From: UBA10365 sp041441915 | Lineage (GTDB): Bacteria; Pseudomonadota; Alphaproteobacteria; Rhodobacterales; Rhodobacteraceae | Length of the DNA: 64,000 nucleotides | Direction: 5' to 3' | Assembly (NCBI GenBank): GCA_041441915.1 | Contig: JASDRS010000026.1 | Location: 71,514 to 135,513 of the forward strand | Shown here: positions 8,385 to 17,798 of the stretch, in pieces | Position numbering within the stretch: the stretch's first letter is position 1 | How the letters are laid out: each line of letters starts with the position of its first letter | Position numbers and translations under genes: made by a program | The notes under the pieces: model-generated | Database searches by the model: none | What the model was told of the DNA's origin: nothing | The model's input: the letters and a program-made list of their open reading frames with translations, nothing else

Positions 8385-9332
8385 TTATCCTATCGCATGG
8401 CGGTAAGAGGCCGAATATTGGCCTGTAACGTAATGTTCTAGTTGGCGTTCGATGTCACCCAGAAGCGACGAAGCCCCAAAGCGAAACAGATCAGGTTGCG
8501 CCCAAGGTAGGCCTAACTCATCCTTCATCATTGACAGATAAACCAGAGCGTCTTTGGCCTTTGATATGCCGCCCGCAGGCTTATACCCTACAGCAAAACC
8601 AGTACGGGTTTTATAATCTCGAATGGCGCGGATCATGGTCAAAGAAACGGGTAAAGTGGCGTTGACGCCTTCTTTACCTGTCGAGGTTTTGATAAAGTCA
8701 GCTCCAGCCATCATGCACACCAAACTGGCGCGCGCCACATTCCGCAGAGTTCCAAGTTCGCCTGTGGCTAAAATTGCCTTCACATGCACTGCACCACAAG
8801 CAGCACGCATTTGGGACATTTCCTCATAAAGTGCTTGCCAATCGCCAGTCAGCACATGGCGGCGTGAAATGACAATATCAATTTCCTGTGCGCCAGCTTC
8901 GACCGAGGCTTTTATTTCCTGTAGCCGCAAGTGATAAGGCGAAAGCCCTGACGGAAATCCGGTCGACACCGCAGCCACTGGAATTGTTGTTCCCTCAAGC
9001 GCGCGGCGCGCTCCTTCTATCATATCGTGATAAACACACACCGCACCCACCGTCAGATCTTCCATTCCTAAAATCTGGGTAAGGTCAGGGCGCACTGGTT
9101 GGCGGGCCTTGGCGCAAAGCCTGGCCACACGACCTTTGGTGTCGTCACCCGATAGTGTCGTTAGATCAATAACCGATATGGCTTTGCAGAGCCACGCAGC
9201 TTGATGGTCTTTTTTTACGGAGCGCCTTGTTGGAAGTGTCGCTGCACGTCGCTCTATGGCGGATGTATTGGCCTGAACTGCGGAAACCCAGTCAAGGTCT
9301 AGGGCCATGCCTTGATTGCGTTGACGGCTCAT
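8385..9332 (-). CDS. deoC: Deoxyribose-phosphate aldolase
   Basis: Splits 2-deoxyribose-5-phosphate into glyceraldehyde-3-phosphate and acetaldehyde during deoxynucleoside breakdown. The 315 residues match the longer DeoC type found in alphaproteobacteria and animals. The Schiff-base lysine lies in GADFIKTSTGKEGVNAT, the second active-site lysine in VGYKPAGGI and the acidic partner in EIDIVISR. It is the first gene of a two-gene unit with the double aldehyde dehydrogenase. A start at MALDLDW, eight codons downstream, is also possible. deoD and a regulator lie 12 kb away. Confidence 0.93.
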   Translation of the reverse strand: MSRQRNQGMALDLDWVSAVQANTSAIERRAATLPTRRSVKKDHQAAWLCKAISVIDLTTLSGDDTKGRVARLCAKARQPVRPDLTQILGMEDLTVGAVCVYHDMIEGARRALEGTTIPVAAVSTGFPSGLSPYHLRLQEIKASVEAGAQEIDIVISRRHVLTGDWQALYEEMSQMRAACGAVHVKAILATGELGTLRNVARASLVCMMAGADFIKTSTGKEGVNATLPVSLTMIRAIRDYKTRTGFAVGYKPAGGISKAKDALVYLSMMKDELGLPWAQPDLFRFGASSLLGDIERQLEHYVTGQYSASYRHAIG

Positions 9333-9493
9333 CTAGGAATCCTAGTGCCAATACTCCGCTTTGACTGGAGATGGATCGTCAAAAAAGTTGGGGCTTTATG
9401 TAGCAAAAACTTTGGCATAAATGGCCTTTAGGAAATAGATTTAAGACGGTTAGTTTGCCTGTCATAGCCTCATGACGCAAGAGCGCTAAATGT

Positions 9494-9522
9494 AAAAAGG
9501 CGCATGATTCATGCACCTTTTT
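9494..9522 (-). terminator. Hairpin terminator after nhaD
   Basis: A 13-bp stem with one mismatch (arms 9494-9506 and 9510-9522, 3-base loop ATT) flanked by A5 on the left and T5 on the right. Read leftwards, it follows the nhaD stop by about 30 bases and ends in a U-run, so it should terminate nhaD transcription. It has a T-run on both strands and could act in both directions. Confidence 0.75.
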
Positions 9523-9549
9523 GAAGCAATAAGATTTAAACGCGTCCAT

Positions 9550-10875
9550 TTAAAAGGTCACAACGGCTCCGGTCATGGCGTCTGCGTTTATGATCAAGTG
9601 CGCATAGACGGACGCGATATAGCCTAAGGCGATAGCCCAAGTCCATTTAAGGTGGCCAAAGAAGGTATAAGCTCCTTTGGCTTGTCCCATCAAAGCCACA
9701 CCCGCAGCTGAACCGATTGATAGCAATGAGCCGCCTACTCCACAAGTTAATGTGATCAATAGCCATTCGCCGTGCGTCATTGCAGGTTCCATCGTGAGAA
9801 CCGCGAACATCAATGGGATGTTGTCTAAAATTGCAGACGCAGCACCAATGATCGTGTTAGCTGTCACTGCACCAAGGCCTATATATAGATACTCTGATGC
9901 CACGGCTAAATAACCAAATAAGCCTAGGCCACCAACGGCGAATATGATGCCGAAGAAGAACAACAAGGTATCCCACTCTACGCGTTCGAATTGCTTAAAC
10001 CCGTCTAAAAACATATCGTCGTCATTGGTCTTTTGACTTTTTTTCTTAAGATAAAACGCCCACATTTGTAGGTAGCTCAGGCCCAGCATCATGCCCATGG
10101 CAGGTGGGAGATGCAAAAAGTTCTTGAAGCTTACCGCAGTGGCGATCGTACAAAGGAACAATACAACGACACCCAATGTGCCTGGCTTTGCTTTGACTTG
10201 CTCAGCTTGGGGTTCAGGCTTACCAAGTGGTATTGCAAAATACATAATAGATGCAGGAATAACCCAGTTTATAATTGACGGCACTACTAGCGCAAAGAAT
10301 TCAAAAAATTCAACAACACCCTTTTGCCATACCATCAAAGTGGTAATGTCACCAAATGGTGTAAAGGCGCCCCCTGCATTGGCTGCAACAACCAATGAAA
10401 TTAAACTGACGGTCACAAATTTGGCAGAATCTTTGCCCAGAGCTATGATCACTGCACCCATCACCAAAGATGCTGTCAGATTGTCTAAAATGCCAGAAAG
10501 GAAAAACCCTAGTACACCTGTGAGGATAAATAATTGTCTGTAGCTAAGGCCCCTACTGACGAGTTTAGAGCGTAAAACTTCAAACCCGCGACGTTCTTCA
10601 ATACTATTTACATAGGTAATAGCTACCAGCAAAAACAGAAAAAGTTCGCCATATTCGGCTATCATGTGAACAGCATGGGTATGCAGCTCATCCGAAAGGC
10701 CTGCACTGGCAAAGGTGATCCCGAGTAAGAGCCAAATAAGGCCCGCAGCCATCATTACGGGTTTTGACTTGCGCATGTGCGTGACTTCTTCCAAAATCAC
10801 AAAGACATAGGCAAAAACGAATATTATCACAGACAGTATGCCTGCTAAGGAAAGGGTTAAATTTAAGTCATGCAT
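9550..10875 (-). CDS. nhaD: Sodium/proton antiporter NhaD
   Basis: A 441-residue inner-membrane protein with about 12 hydrophobic segments. It belongs to the NhaD branch of the ion transporter superfamily, exporting Na+ (and Li+) in exchange for H+. Supporting motifs are ITYVNSIEERRGFEVL, GILDNLTASLVMG and GGAFTPFGDITTLMVW in the first half and the matching ILDNIPLMFAVLTME and GVGGSLLSIGSAAGVALMG in the second, showing the inverted-repeat architecture with conserved Asn/Asp and Ser/Gly. It stands alone between two intergenic gaps and is followed by a hairpin terminator. The gene fits a marine lifestyle. Confidence 0.92.
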   Translation of the reverse strand: MHDLNLTLSLAGILSVIIFVFAYVFVILEEVTHMRKSKPVMMAAGLIWLLLGITFASAGLSDELHTHAVHMIAEYGELFLFLLVAITYVNSIEERRGFEVLRSKLVSRGLSYRQLFILTGVLGFFLSGILDNLTASLVMGAVIIALGKDSAKFVTVSLISLVVAANAGGAFTPFGDITTLMVWQKGVVEFFEFFALVVPSIINWVIPASIMYFAIPLGKPEPQAEQVKAKPGTLGVVVLFLCTIATAVSFKNFLHLPPAMGMMLGLSYLQMWAFYLKKKSQKTNDDDMFLDGFKQFERVEWDTLLFFFGIIFAVGGLGLFGYLAVASEYLYIGLGAVTANTIIGAASAILDNIPLMFAVLTMEPAMTHGEWLLITLTCGVGGSLLSIGSAAGVALMGQAKGAYTFFGHLKWTWAIALGYIASVYAHLIINADAMTGAVVTF

Positions 10876-11149
10876 TTCAGAAGCCTTTTAACAGTAGAAT
10901 TCATTTAATTTTGCAAGAGATGTCACGGTCGGACTAATTCGTCAAGAAAACGAGACAGCTTTTTGAAGTTATTCTAAAAAATAGGTCTTTTAGGTGAAAA
11001 ATTTAAGGCTTTAGTAAAATAATCGAGGGCTCGAGATGAAGAATTATTCCGCAGCGCATTCAGGATAGCCTTTTGCATCTGATTGCTGACTATGATACTC
11101 TCAAAAATATTGGTAATTTTTGAATCTATTTTAAGCAGGAATAAACGTT

Positions 11150-12175
11150 ATGTACTTAGAAGATATTTTAGGAATAATTTTCCAACCTGCCATCTGGCTG
11201 TTTATTCTGGTTGTTGTGATCTTGCGGGCATCGATCAAGTTCGTGCCCCATAACCGAACTTATGTCATTGAAAGATTTGGAAAATTTAAAGGAGTGCAGG
11301 AAGCTGGGCTTAATTTTATTATCCCCTTTATAGATAGTGTTTCCGCTGACCGTTCGCTGAAAGAGCAAGCGGTCGACGTGGACAGTCAAAGCGCGATCAC
11401 CAAAGACAATATCTCTCTCAGTGTGGACGGGGTGCTTTATTTCCGGGTGCTCGATCCCTACAAAGCGACCTATGGCGTTGACGATTATGTCTTTGCTGTG
11501 ACCCAACTGGCGCAGACCACGATGCGCTCGGAGCTGGGCAAGATGGAGTTGGATAAGACTTTCGAAGAGCGCGATTTACTCAATACTAATATCGTCGCTG
11601 CCATCAATCAGGCCTCTGCGGCTTGGGGAGTGCAGGTTCTGCGCTATGAAATCAAAGACATCGTGCCGCCGCAATCAGTTATGCAGGCGATGGAGGCCCA
11701 GATGAAAGCCGAGCGTGTGAAGCGAGCGCAGATTCTAGAATCAGAAGGTGACCGTCAAGCAGCGATCAACCGCGCTGAGGGCGAGAAGGCCTCGGTGGTG
11801 TTGGCGGCTGAAGCAGAAAAAGAGGAGCAGGTTCTGCGCGCCGAGGGCGAGGCCAAAGCCCTTGTTGCCGTAGCCGATGCGCAGGCAAAAGCCTTGGTGA
11901 TGGTGGGTGAAGCCGCTGACACACCCGCTGGGCAAAAGGCGGTCCAGCTCGAGTTGGCGACTAAGGCGATCCACGCCAAAGAAATGATTGCTAAACACTC
12001 ATCGCTGGTCTTGTTGCCCGATGGCGCGACCGATGCGGCTAGTGTCGTCACTCAGGCAATGGCTATCATCCAGAAAATTTCTGCGGCAAATGCATCTCCC
12101 GTGGCAATACAGACCCCCGAGCCTCAAGCCCGGCCATCCCAAGGACAGGACACTTCTGGCCCTTGGGGTAAGTGA
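11150..12175 (+). CDS. SPFH/band-7 (stomatin-like) membrane protein
   Basis: A 341-residue protein with one N-terminal membrane anchor (residues about 8-25), then a stomatin/prohibitin (SPFH) domain (FVPHNRTYVIERFGKFKGV, ITKDNISLSVDGVLYFRV) and a long Ala/Glu-rich coiled coil (about 180-260), as in QmcA and paraslipins. These proteins form membrane microdomain scaffolds and pair with NfeD proteins; here the NfeD gene follows one base after the stop. Base composition changes inside the gene: the first 200 bases are A+T-rich, while the remainder and nfeD are clearly G+C-richer than the neighbours. Confidence 0.9.
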   Translation: MYLEDILGIIFQPAIWLFILVVVILRASIKFVPHNRTYVIERFGKFKGVQEAGLNFIIPFIDSVSADRSLKEQAVDVDSQSAITKDNISLSVDGVLYFRVLDPYKATYGVDDYVFAVTQLAQTTMRSELGKMELDKTFEERDLLNTNIVAAINQASAAWGVQVLRYEIKDIVPPQSVMQAMEAQMKAERVKRAQILESEGDRQAAINRAEGEKASVVLAAEAEKEEQVLRAEGEAKALVAVADAQAKALVMVGEAADTPAGQKAVQLELATKAIHAKEMIAKHSSLVLLPDGATDAASVVTQAMAIIQKISAANASPVAIQTPEPQARPSQGQDTSGPWGK

Positions 12176-12176
12176 G

Positions 12177-12656
12177 ATGAACCCTGAGAACTTTCAACTG
12201 CCGCTGGAGCAATGGCTGTTCATTTTAGGGATTAGCCTTTTGATCATCGAGATTTTCTTTCTTGGATTTGCGACCTTTGTGTTGTTTTTCGTCGGTATCG
12301 CGATGCTAATCGTGGGCGCGTTGATGGCGCTCGGGGTGCTGCCGGTTGGGATCGATATTGCAGTTTTTGCGGTGTCCTTTCTGTCGATCGCTGGGGCGGT
12401 TGTGCTGTGGAAACCACTGAAGGCTATCCAGTCGCCGAAAGAGGCGGCCAATATCGAAGTTGGCTTTGTTGGGCACCGGTTTCAGGTGCAGACGGACATC
12501 GCGCCGGACTTGCCGGGCGTCTACACCTATTCGGGCATCGCGTGGACCGTCATCAGCGCCACAGCGATCGACCGGCTGACGCAGGTCAAAGTGATAAAGG
12601 CAGATGTTGGCCAGCTCACAGTCACGCCAGCAGATAGCTCACAAGAGCGGGATTAA
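12177..12656 (+). CDS. NfeD-like membrane protein
   Basis: A 159-residue short NfeD-type protein: three to four hydrophobic segments in residues 10-75 (IFFLGFATFVLFFVG, LGVLPVGIDIAVFAVSF), then a small OB-fold-like C-terminal domain (GFVGHRFQVQT, GIAWTVISAT). The start chosen is the ATG at 12177, one base after the SPFH stop; a longer frame from 11988 overlaps the SPFH gene and reads as nonsense. It is the expected partner of the upstream stomatin-like protein. The protease domain of long NfeD proteins is absent, as is usual for this short class. Confidence 0.88.
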   Translation: MNPENFQLPLEQWLFILGISLLIIEIFFLGFATFVLFFVGIAMLIVGALMALGVLPVGIDIAVFAVSFLSIAGAVVLWKPLKAIQSPKEAANIEVGFVGHRFQVQTDIAPDLPGVYTYSGIAWTVISATAIDRLTQVKVIKADVGQLTVTPADSSQERD

Positions 12657-13088
12657 ATATCTGGCGAGCCCATCGATTGGTGGTGTCAGACTAATTAGTG
12701 CCAGTCTCAGTTTCTGCGAGAACGCCTGAAACTATACGGAACAAAGTTGATGCCACTCGGTGAGAGTAGATCGAGAGCTTGATCAGGCTTGATGTGGCAA
12801 TATCTTCGCCAAGGCATTGGGCCAGTGCCATCGTGTCATCCATCATGTTGTACTTCACCTAACTTTGACCCTGGGTCACTATTCAAAGCTTGGCCGAGTA
12901 TATCGGTCATTTGGATGATGATTTTCATCCCACCGCCTAAGGCAAAGAATTTTATTCTGAATTCAATAAAAATTTTGGTCATTTTTGCTTAATTGCGTTT
13001 TAGATATAGCATTAATTAGGAACATTATCTAATTTATATCAGTATTTAAATCGCACTAGTGGCGACCCCCAAATCGAAAGAGGTTTTT
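12657..13088. other. Gene-free stretch before metY with an IS21-end-like motif
   Basis: 432 bases with no convincing gene; a 67-codon frame at 12789 lacks a ribosome site and family features. Bases 12864-12884 read TTGACCCTGGGTCACTATTCA, which resembles the repeated terminal motifs of IS21-type elements and is partly repeated downstream of metY. The last 130 bases are A+T-rich and should hold the metY promoter. The 15 bases ending at about 13065 form a short interrupted palindrome (TCGCACTAGTGGCGA). Confidence 0.35.
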
Positions 13089-14381
13089 ATGACACAGAAT
13101 TCCAACTACGGTTTTGACACTTTGCAAATTCATGCTGGTGCTAAACCAGACCCGGCAACGGGTGCTCGCCAAGTACCAATTTACCAAACAACCGCCTATG
13201 TGTTTAAAGACGCTGCTCACGCGGCGCGTTTGTTCAATCTGGAAGAAGTCGGTAACATCTATTCCCGCCTGACAAATCCGACTGTTTCAGCTTTGGCAGA
13301 ACGAGTGTGCGCGCTGGAAGGCGGCGCTGGGGCTGTGTGTTGCTCGTCCGGGCATGCGGCGCAAATTATGGCGTTATTTCCACTAATGGGGCCTGGCTGT
13401 AATGTCGTGGCATCGACACGTCTTTATGGTGGAACAATCACGCAGTTCAGCCAAACCATCAAACGTTTTGGCTGGTCAGCCAAATTTGTAGATTTCGATG
13501 ATCTAGATGCTTTAGAAGCCGCGGTTGATGACAATACCCGTGCAATTTTCTGCGAAACCATCGCAAACCCGGGTGGCTATATTACTGATCTGGATGCGAT
13601 TTCTACGCTGGCTAATAAGGTTGGCCTGCCTTTGATCGTGGACAACACTACGGCAACCCCCTATCTGTGCAAACCAATTGCACATGGCGCAACTTTGGTC
13701 GTGCATTCAGCTACAAAATATCTAACTGGTAATGGCACTGTAACAGGCGGCGTTGTTGTAGATAGTGGTAACTTTGACTGGTCGGCCTCTGGGAAATTTC
13801 CGAGCCTCTCCGAGCCTGAGCCTGCCTATCACGGCCTAAACTTTCACAGCGCGTTGGGCGGTATGGCATTTACTTTCCATTCCATTGCCATCGGATTGCG
13901 CGATTTGGGCATGACTATGAACCCTCAAGGGGCACATTATACATTGATGGGTATTGAAACCCTGTCCTTACGAATGGAGCGCCATGTCGCAAATGCCAAG
14001 CGCGTGGCTGAATGGCTTGAAAACGACCCGCGAATTGAATTTGTGACTTATGCAGGACTGCTGTCCTCTCCCTATTATAAAAGAGGTGAGAAAATATGTC
14101 CCAAGGGAGCCGGAGCTTTGTTCACCTTTGCGATCAAGGGCGGCTACGAGGCCTGCGTGAAATTTGTTGATGGACTTGATCTATTCAGCCATGTTGCGAA
14201 TTTGGGTGACTCACGGTCATTGGTTATTCACACGGCTTCGACCACCCACCGCCAGTTGACGCCTGAACAACAAGAAGCAGCGGGTACTGCGGCAAATGTT
14301 GTGCGGCTTTCGATCGGGATTGAAGACATTAATGACCTGATCGCCGATTTGAACCAGGCCTTGGTTAAAGCCACAGCATAA
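13089..14381 (+). CDS. metY: O-acetylhomoserine aminocarboxypropyltransferase (sulfhydrylase)
   Basis: A 430-residue PLP enzyme of the Cys/Met metabolism family that makes homocysteine from O-acetylhomoserine and sulfide (direct sulfhydrylation), feeding methionine synthesis in the cytosol. The N-terminal FDTLQIHAGAKPDPATGAR and YQTTAYVF, the IYSRLTNPT segment and the PLP lysine in VHSATKYLTGNGT are characteristic. The start at 13089 has AGAGG upstream; an in-frame GTG at 13059 would add 10 residues. It stands alone and is followed by a good terminator. No known SAM riboswitch pattern was recognised in its leader. Confidence 0.93.
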   Translation: MTQNSNYGFDTLQIHAGAKPDPATGARQVPIYQTTAYVFKDAAHAARLFNLEEVGNIYSRLTNPTVSALAERVCALEGGAGAVCCSSGHAAQIMALFPLMGPGCNVVASTRLYGGTITQFSQTIKRFGWSAKFVDFDDLDALEAAVDDNTRAIFCETIANPGGYITDLDAISTLANKVGLPLIVDNTTATPYLCKPIAHGATLVVHSATKYLTGNGTVTGGVVVDSGNFDWSASGKFPSLSEPEPAYHGLNFHSALGGMAFTFHSIAIGLRDLGMTMNPQGAHYTLMGIETLSLRMERHVANAKRVAEWLENDPRIEFVTYAGLLSSPYYKRGEKICPKGAGALFTFAIKGGYEACVKFVDGLDLFSHVANLGDSRSLVIHTASTTHRQLTPEQQEAAGTAANVVRLSIGIEDINDLIADLNQALVKATA

Positions 14382-14387
14382 GGAACA

Positions 14388-14427
14388 CCCGCCTCCTATT
14401 ATAATAAAGGGAGCGGGCATTCTTTTT
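14388..14427 (+). terminator. Rho-independent terminator of metY
   Basis: A C/G-rich stem (CCCGCCTCC at 14388-14396 against GGGAGCGGG at 14409-14417, one mismatch) with an A/T loop of 12 bases. It is followed by ATTCTTTTT, 7 bases after the metY stop. Confidence 0.8.
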
Positions 14428-14778
14428 GTAGTTTGCTAGCTGCACTCTCAGACCATCCAAAATCTTCCGCTTTTAGGCGTCACCGATGCCAGCGGAAGAG
14501 ACCCGATTAGTGTCTGACCCAAGGCCACTATTCACGGACTGCCCGAATGTGCTGTATTTGGTTGAATTTTGACGAAATCGTCCCATAAGCGGCCCGAAAA
14601 ATGGCCCACATCGATTTTTATGCACTAATTTTATTACATTTTCTTTGAGTTAAGCTGGAAAACTGGTGCCTCAAAGTGGCGCCTGCCGCACGCATCGCAA
14701 TGACATGTTCAATGTTGATCTGGTGCAAATATCACCGGTGGAGTCTGATATTGTGGTTTGTCAAAGTGCCTAAATGCG
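14428..14778. other. Gene-free stretch after metY, possible IS remnant
   Basis: About 350 bases without a convincing gene between the metY terminator and the convergent DMT transporter gene. It holds an 8-bp inverted repeat (TCTTCCGC near 14463 against GCGGAAGA near 14492). At 14514-14534 it reads TGACCCAAGGCCACTATTCAC, which matches the motif upstream of metY at most positions. No transposase fragment was recognised. Confidence 0.3.
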
Positions 14779-15705
14779 CTAGGATTCTACGGCGCGGCGC
14801 TGTTTGGTTCGCTCAATTTCCAACCGCCCTTCGCGCCAAATGATTAAAATTCCTGCAAAAATCACCAGTCCTGCACCAGCCATAGTGGTAAGGCTTGGCA
14901 CTTCAGCAAAGATAAAATAGCCTATCAACAGAGCAAAGATCATCGAGGTATAGTCAAAAGGTGCCACGACCGAAGCGTCCGCCTCTCGGTAGCCTGCGGT
15001 TAGGAATATTTGTCCCAAACCGCCCAAAAGCCCCGAACATACCAAAAGTGCAGCCTCAAAAGGGGTGGGCACGACCCAACCAAACGGAATAGTTAAAAGT
15101 GACAGTGCGATTGAAGTCACTGAAAAGTAGAACACAATCGCTGGCGTCTTGTCAGTTTGCACTAATTTGCGCACGAATATATGCGCCAAAGCCGCAAATG
15201 TAGCCCCTAGCATCACCAAGGCGACCCCAAGGGCTTCAGGGTCGCCAGCTTTCATTGCAACCTCTGGGCTCAAAAAAGTAAGCTTGGGCCAGACCACAAT
15301 CGTCACCCCAACCAGGCCTAAGCCCACCGCACTGATGCGAAAAATACGCACCTCTTCGCCCAAGATTATGGCGGCGAAAACTACGGTTAAAAGCGGTGCT
15401 AGATAAGCAATTGCTGTGACTTCGGGGAGGGGCAAATAGCCGAGGCCAGCAAAGCTGAATAGCATCGCTACTGCACCCAGGACGCCGCGTTTGGCATGGC
15501 CCCAAGGATTATTCACGCGCAGGCCGTGACGCAGTTCTTGAAGGTGATAAAGCCACATCAAAATGACTGGCAAAGCGAAGAAAGATCTGAAGAAAACCGC
15601 TTCGCCTGATGGCACTCGCGGCGCTGTGGCCTTGATCATTGATACCATGGCAATAAAAATAACCACAGAAACCAGTTTGTAAGCAATTCCGCGCAACGGA
15701 CGCAT
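14779..15705 (-). CDS. EamA/DMT-family membrane transporter
   Basis: A 308-residue inner-membrane protein of the drug/metabolite transporter superfamily with two EamA repeats. About ten hydrophobic helices are visible, with the second repeat starting near residue 155 (GDPEALGVALVMLGATFAALAHI). Typical parts are ATAPRVPSGEAVFFRSF, LPLPEVTAIAYLAPLLTV with ILGEEV, and YREADASVVAPFDYTSMIF with FAEVPS. The substrate cannot be read from sequence; family members export metabolites or amino acids. Single gene, divergent from ade. Confidence 0.9.
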   Translation of the reverse strand: MRPLRGIAYKLVSVVIFIAMVSMIKATAPRVPSGEAVFFRSFFALPVILMWLYHLQELRHGLRVNNPWGHAKRGVLGAVAMLFSFAGLGYLPLPEVTAIAYLAPLLTVVFAAIILGEEVRIFRISAVGLGLVGVTIVVWPKLTFLSPEVAMKAGDPEALGVALVMLGATFAALAHIFVRKLVQTDKTPAIVFYFSVTSIALSLLTIPFGWVVPTPFEAALLVCSGLLGGLGQIFLTAGYREADASVVAPFDYTSMIFALLIGYFIFAEVPSLTTMAGAGLVIFAGILIIWREGRLEIERTKQRRAVES

Positions 15706-15818
15706 GATACCCTCGGGGTCAACTTCAACCCTGCTTTCATTCTTTCAAGCACAAGGCAAGGTGAAAGTGGACTTTACCGACGCGTGATAAGGCTTTAGTC
15801 TAATGCCTGGAGATCATG

Positions 15819-17528
15819 ATGCCAAAGCCTACCGCCCCCCTATCCCAACGTATTCGCCAAGGGCGTGGCCTTGAACCTGCCGACATGGTTTTGCGCGGTG
15901 GGCGCGTGTTTGATCTGATTACGGGCGATCTGGTTCAAAGCGATGTGGCGATTTGTGGCGACCAAATCGTAGGTATATTTGATCATTACGACGGGCATGA
16001 GGTCGTCGATTGCTTGGGTCAAATTTTGGTGCCCGGGTTTATTGACACGCATCTGCATATCGAAAGCTCTTGTGTCACGCCCTACGAGTTTGACCGTTTG
16101 GTCACGCCGCGTGGTGTTACAACGGCGATCTGTGACCCGCATGAAATTGCCAATGTCTGTGGGTCGGCGGGGATTGAATACTTTCTTGCGGCATCGCGGC
16201 AAACGGTGATGGATATTCGGGTGCAGCTTTCCTCTTGTGTGCCTTCAACCCATATGGAAACCACGGGGTCCAGCCTTTTATCGGGGGATCTTTTGTCCTT
16301 GGCTGGCCATCCTGCGGTTATAGGTCTGGCTGAATTCATGAATTATCCTGGGGTCTTGGCGCAAGATCCCCAAGCGATGGAAAAAATAACTGCTTTTGCA
16401 GGTCGCCATATTGATGGACATGCGCCCCTATTGGCGGGGCGTGATCTGAATGCCTATATTGCGGCAGGAATTAGAACTGAGCACGAAGCCACCTCGGCCC
16501 CAGAGGCACTTGAAAAGCTACGCAAAGGGTTGCGCATTTTGATCCGCGAAGGCTCTGTTTCTAAGGATTTGCACGCGCTCGCTCCCTTGCTGATTGAACG
16601 GTACGCCCCCTATTTGTGTTTTTGTACCGATGATCGCAACCCCTTAGATATCGCAGATCAGGGGCATTTAGACTATATTATTCGCACTGCAATTCAGCTG
16701 GGCGCTCAACCTTTAGCGGTTTATCGCGCGGCAAGTTTGTCGGCGGCCGAAGCCTTTGGGCTCAAAGATCGCGGCTTAATTTCTCCAGGGAAACGTGCTG
16801 ATATCGTGTTGATTGACAGTTTGGAAAACTGCCATGCGTCTGCTGTGATGGTGGGTGGAGTTTGGGCGACATCTGCCGCCTTCGATGCGCGCGTTATAAC
16901 CCGACCCGTGGCGCGCCATTCGGTTAAATTGATGCGCCCGCTTACTGCTCAGTCCTTTCGCGTGGCATCAAACCGCGTTGAAACGCCGGTGATCGGGGTG
17001 ATTGAAGGTAAGATTATAACCAAACATCTGACCTTTGACATCGTGCCAGAGGACGGACAAAAAACCGCAGATCTGGCCCGCGATTTGGTGAAGATTGCGA
17101 TCGTGGAGCGCCACGGAAAAAATGGCAATATCGCCGCGGGTTTCGTGCAGGGATTCGGGCTTAAGCGTGGAGCGATTGCTTCGACCGTATGTCACGACCA
17201 TCATAATATTGCCATTGTGGGGGTGGATGATGCAGATATGGCGCTGGCGGCCACCCATTTGGCTGAAATTGAAGGCGGCTTTGTAGTGGTGGCAGGGGGT
17301 CATGTCTTGGCCGAACTGGCGCTGCCTGTGGCAGGACTGATGAGCCTTGAGCCCTTTGAACATGTGGAAAAAGCCATGCGCCAGTTGCGTGCGGCGGCCC
17401 AAGTGTTGGGGGTTGCGCTGCATGAACCCTTCTTGCAACTGGCATTTTTGGCTTTGCCCGTTATTCCCCATTTAAAAATCACCGACCATGGTATGGTAGA
17501 TGTTGATCTGTTCGCAGTGTTGCCATAA
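15819..17528 (+). CDS. ade: Adenine deaminase
   Basis: Deaminates adenine to hypoxanthine in purine salvage (amidohydrolase superfamily, metal dependent). 569 residues, near the family's usual 570-600. Metal-binding PGFIDTHLHIESS near residue 70, VTPRGVTTAICDPHEIANV, the EHEATS segment and CTDDRNPLDI are visible, with the C-terminal domain carrying GFGLKRGAIASTVCHDHHN. Two adjacent ATG codons (15816, 15819) exist; the second is better spaced from the GGAG at 15809. It stands alone, but fits with deoC and deoD in this window as nucleobase and nucleoside salvage. Confidence 0.92.
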   Translation: MPKPTAPLSQRIRQGRGLEPADMVLRGGRVFDLITGDLVQSDVAICGDQIVGIFDHYDGHEVVDCLGQILVPGFIDTHLHIESSCVTPYEFDRLVTPRGVTTAICDPHEIANVCGSAGIEYFLAASRQTVMDIRVQLSSCVPSTHMETTGSSLLSGDLLSLAGHPAVIGLAEFMNYPGVLAQDPQAMEKITAFAGRHIDGHAPLLAGRDLNAYIAAGIRTEHEATSAPEALEKLRKGLRILIREGSVSKDLHALAPLLIERYAPYLCFCTDDRNPLDIADQGHLDYIIRTAIQLGAQPLAVYRAASLSAAEAFGLKDRGLISPGKRADIVLIDSLENCHASAVMVGGVWATSAAFDARVITRPVARHSVKLMRPLTAQSFRVASNRVETPVIGVIEGKIITKHLTFDIVPEDGQKTADLARDLVKIAIVERHGKNGNIAAGFVQGFGLKRGAIASTVCHDHHNIAIVGVDDADMALAATHLAEIEGGFVVVAGGHVLAELALPVAGLMSLEPFEHVEKAMRQLRAAAQVLGVALHEPFLQLAFLALPVIPHLKITDHGMVDVDLFAVLP

Positions 17529-17798
17529 GTAAGCGCTTGGGGTTTGGCTGCTTATACGCCATAAAATATGGAGAAAAACTTTAAGAAAAATGAAGTTGCA
17601 CCCACCTATGGGTCGGCCCTACCTGAAAAACTGCCCTAGAAAATGGCGTAATATTATTGAAACTACATTAGAAATTTAACGGAAGGGAGTGGCTTCTTAG
17701 GCTGTCGGCGCACCATTAAATTAGTAAAATTTTTGATCAGTACATTTGCTCCGTAAAAAATTTAAAGAGCTATATTTGTTAAATTAATTTGGGTGATT

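Noticed and set aside
12961..13088. SAM riboswitch in the metY leader
   Set aside because: metY genes are often preceded by SAM-II or SAM-V riboswitches in alphaproteobacteria, but I see no matching pseudoknot pattern; only a short palindrome is present.
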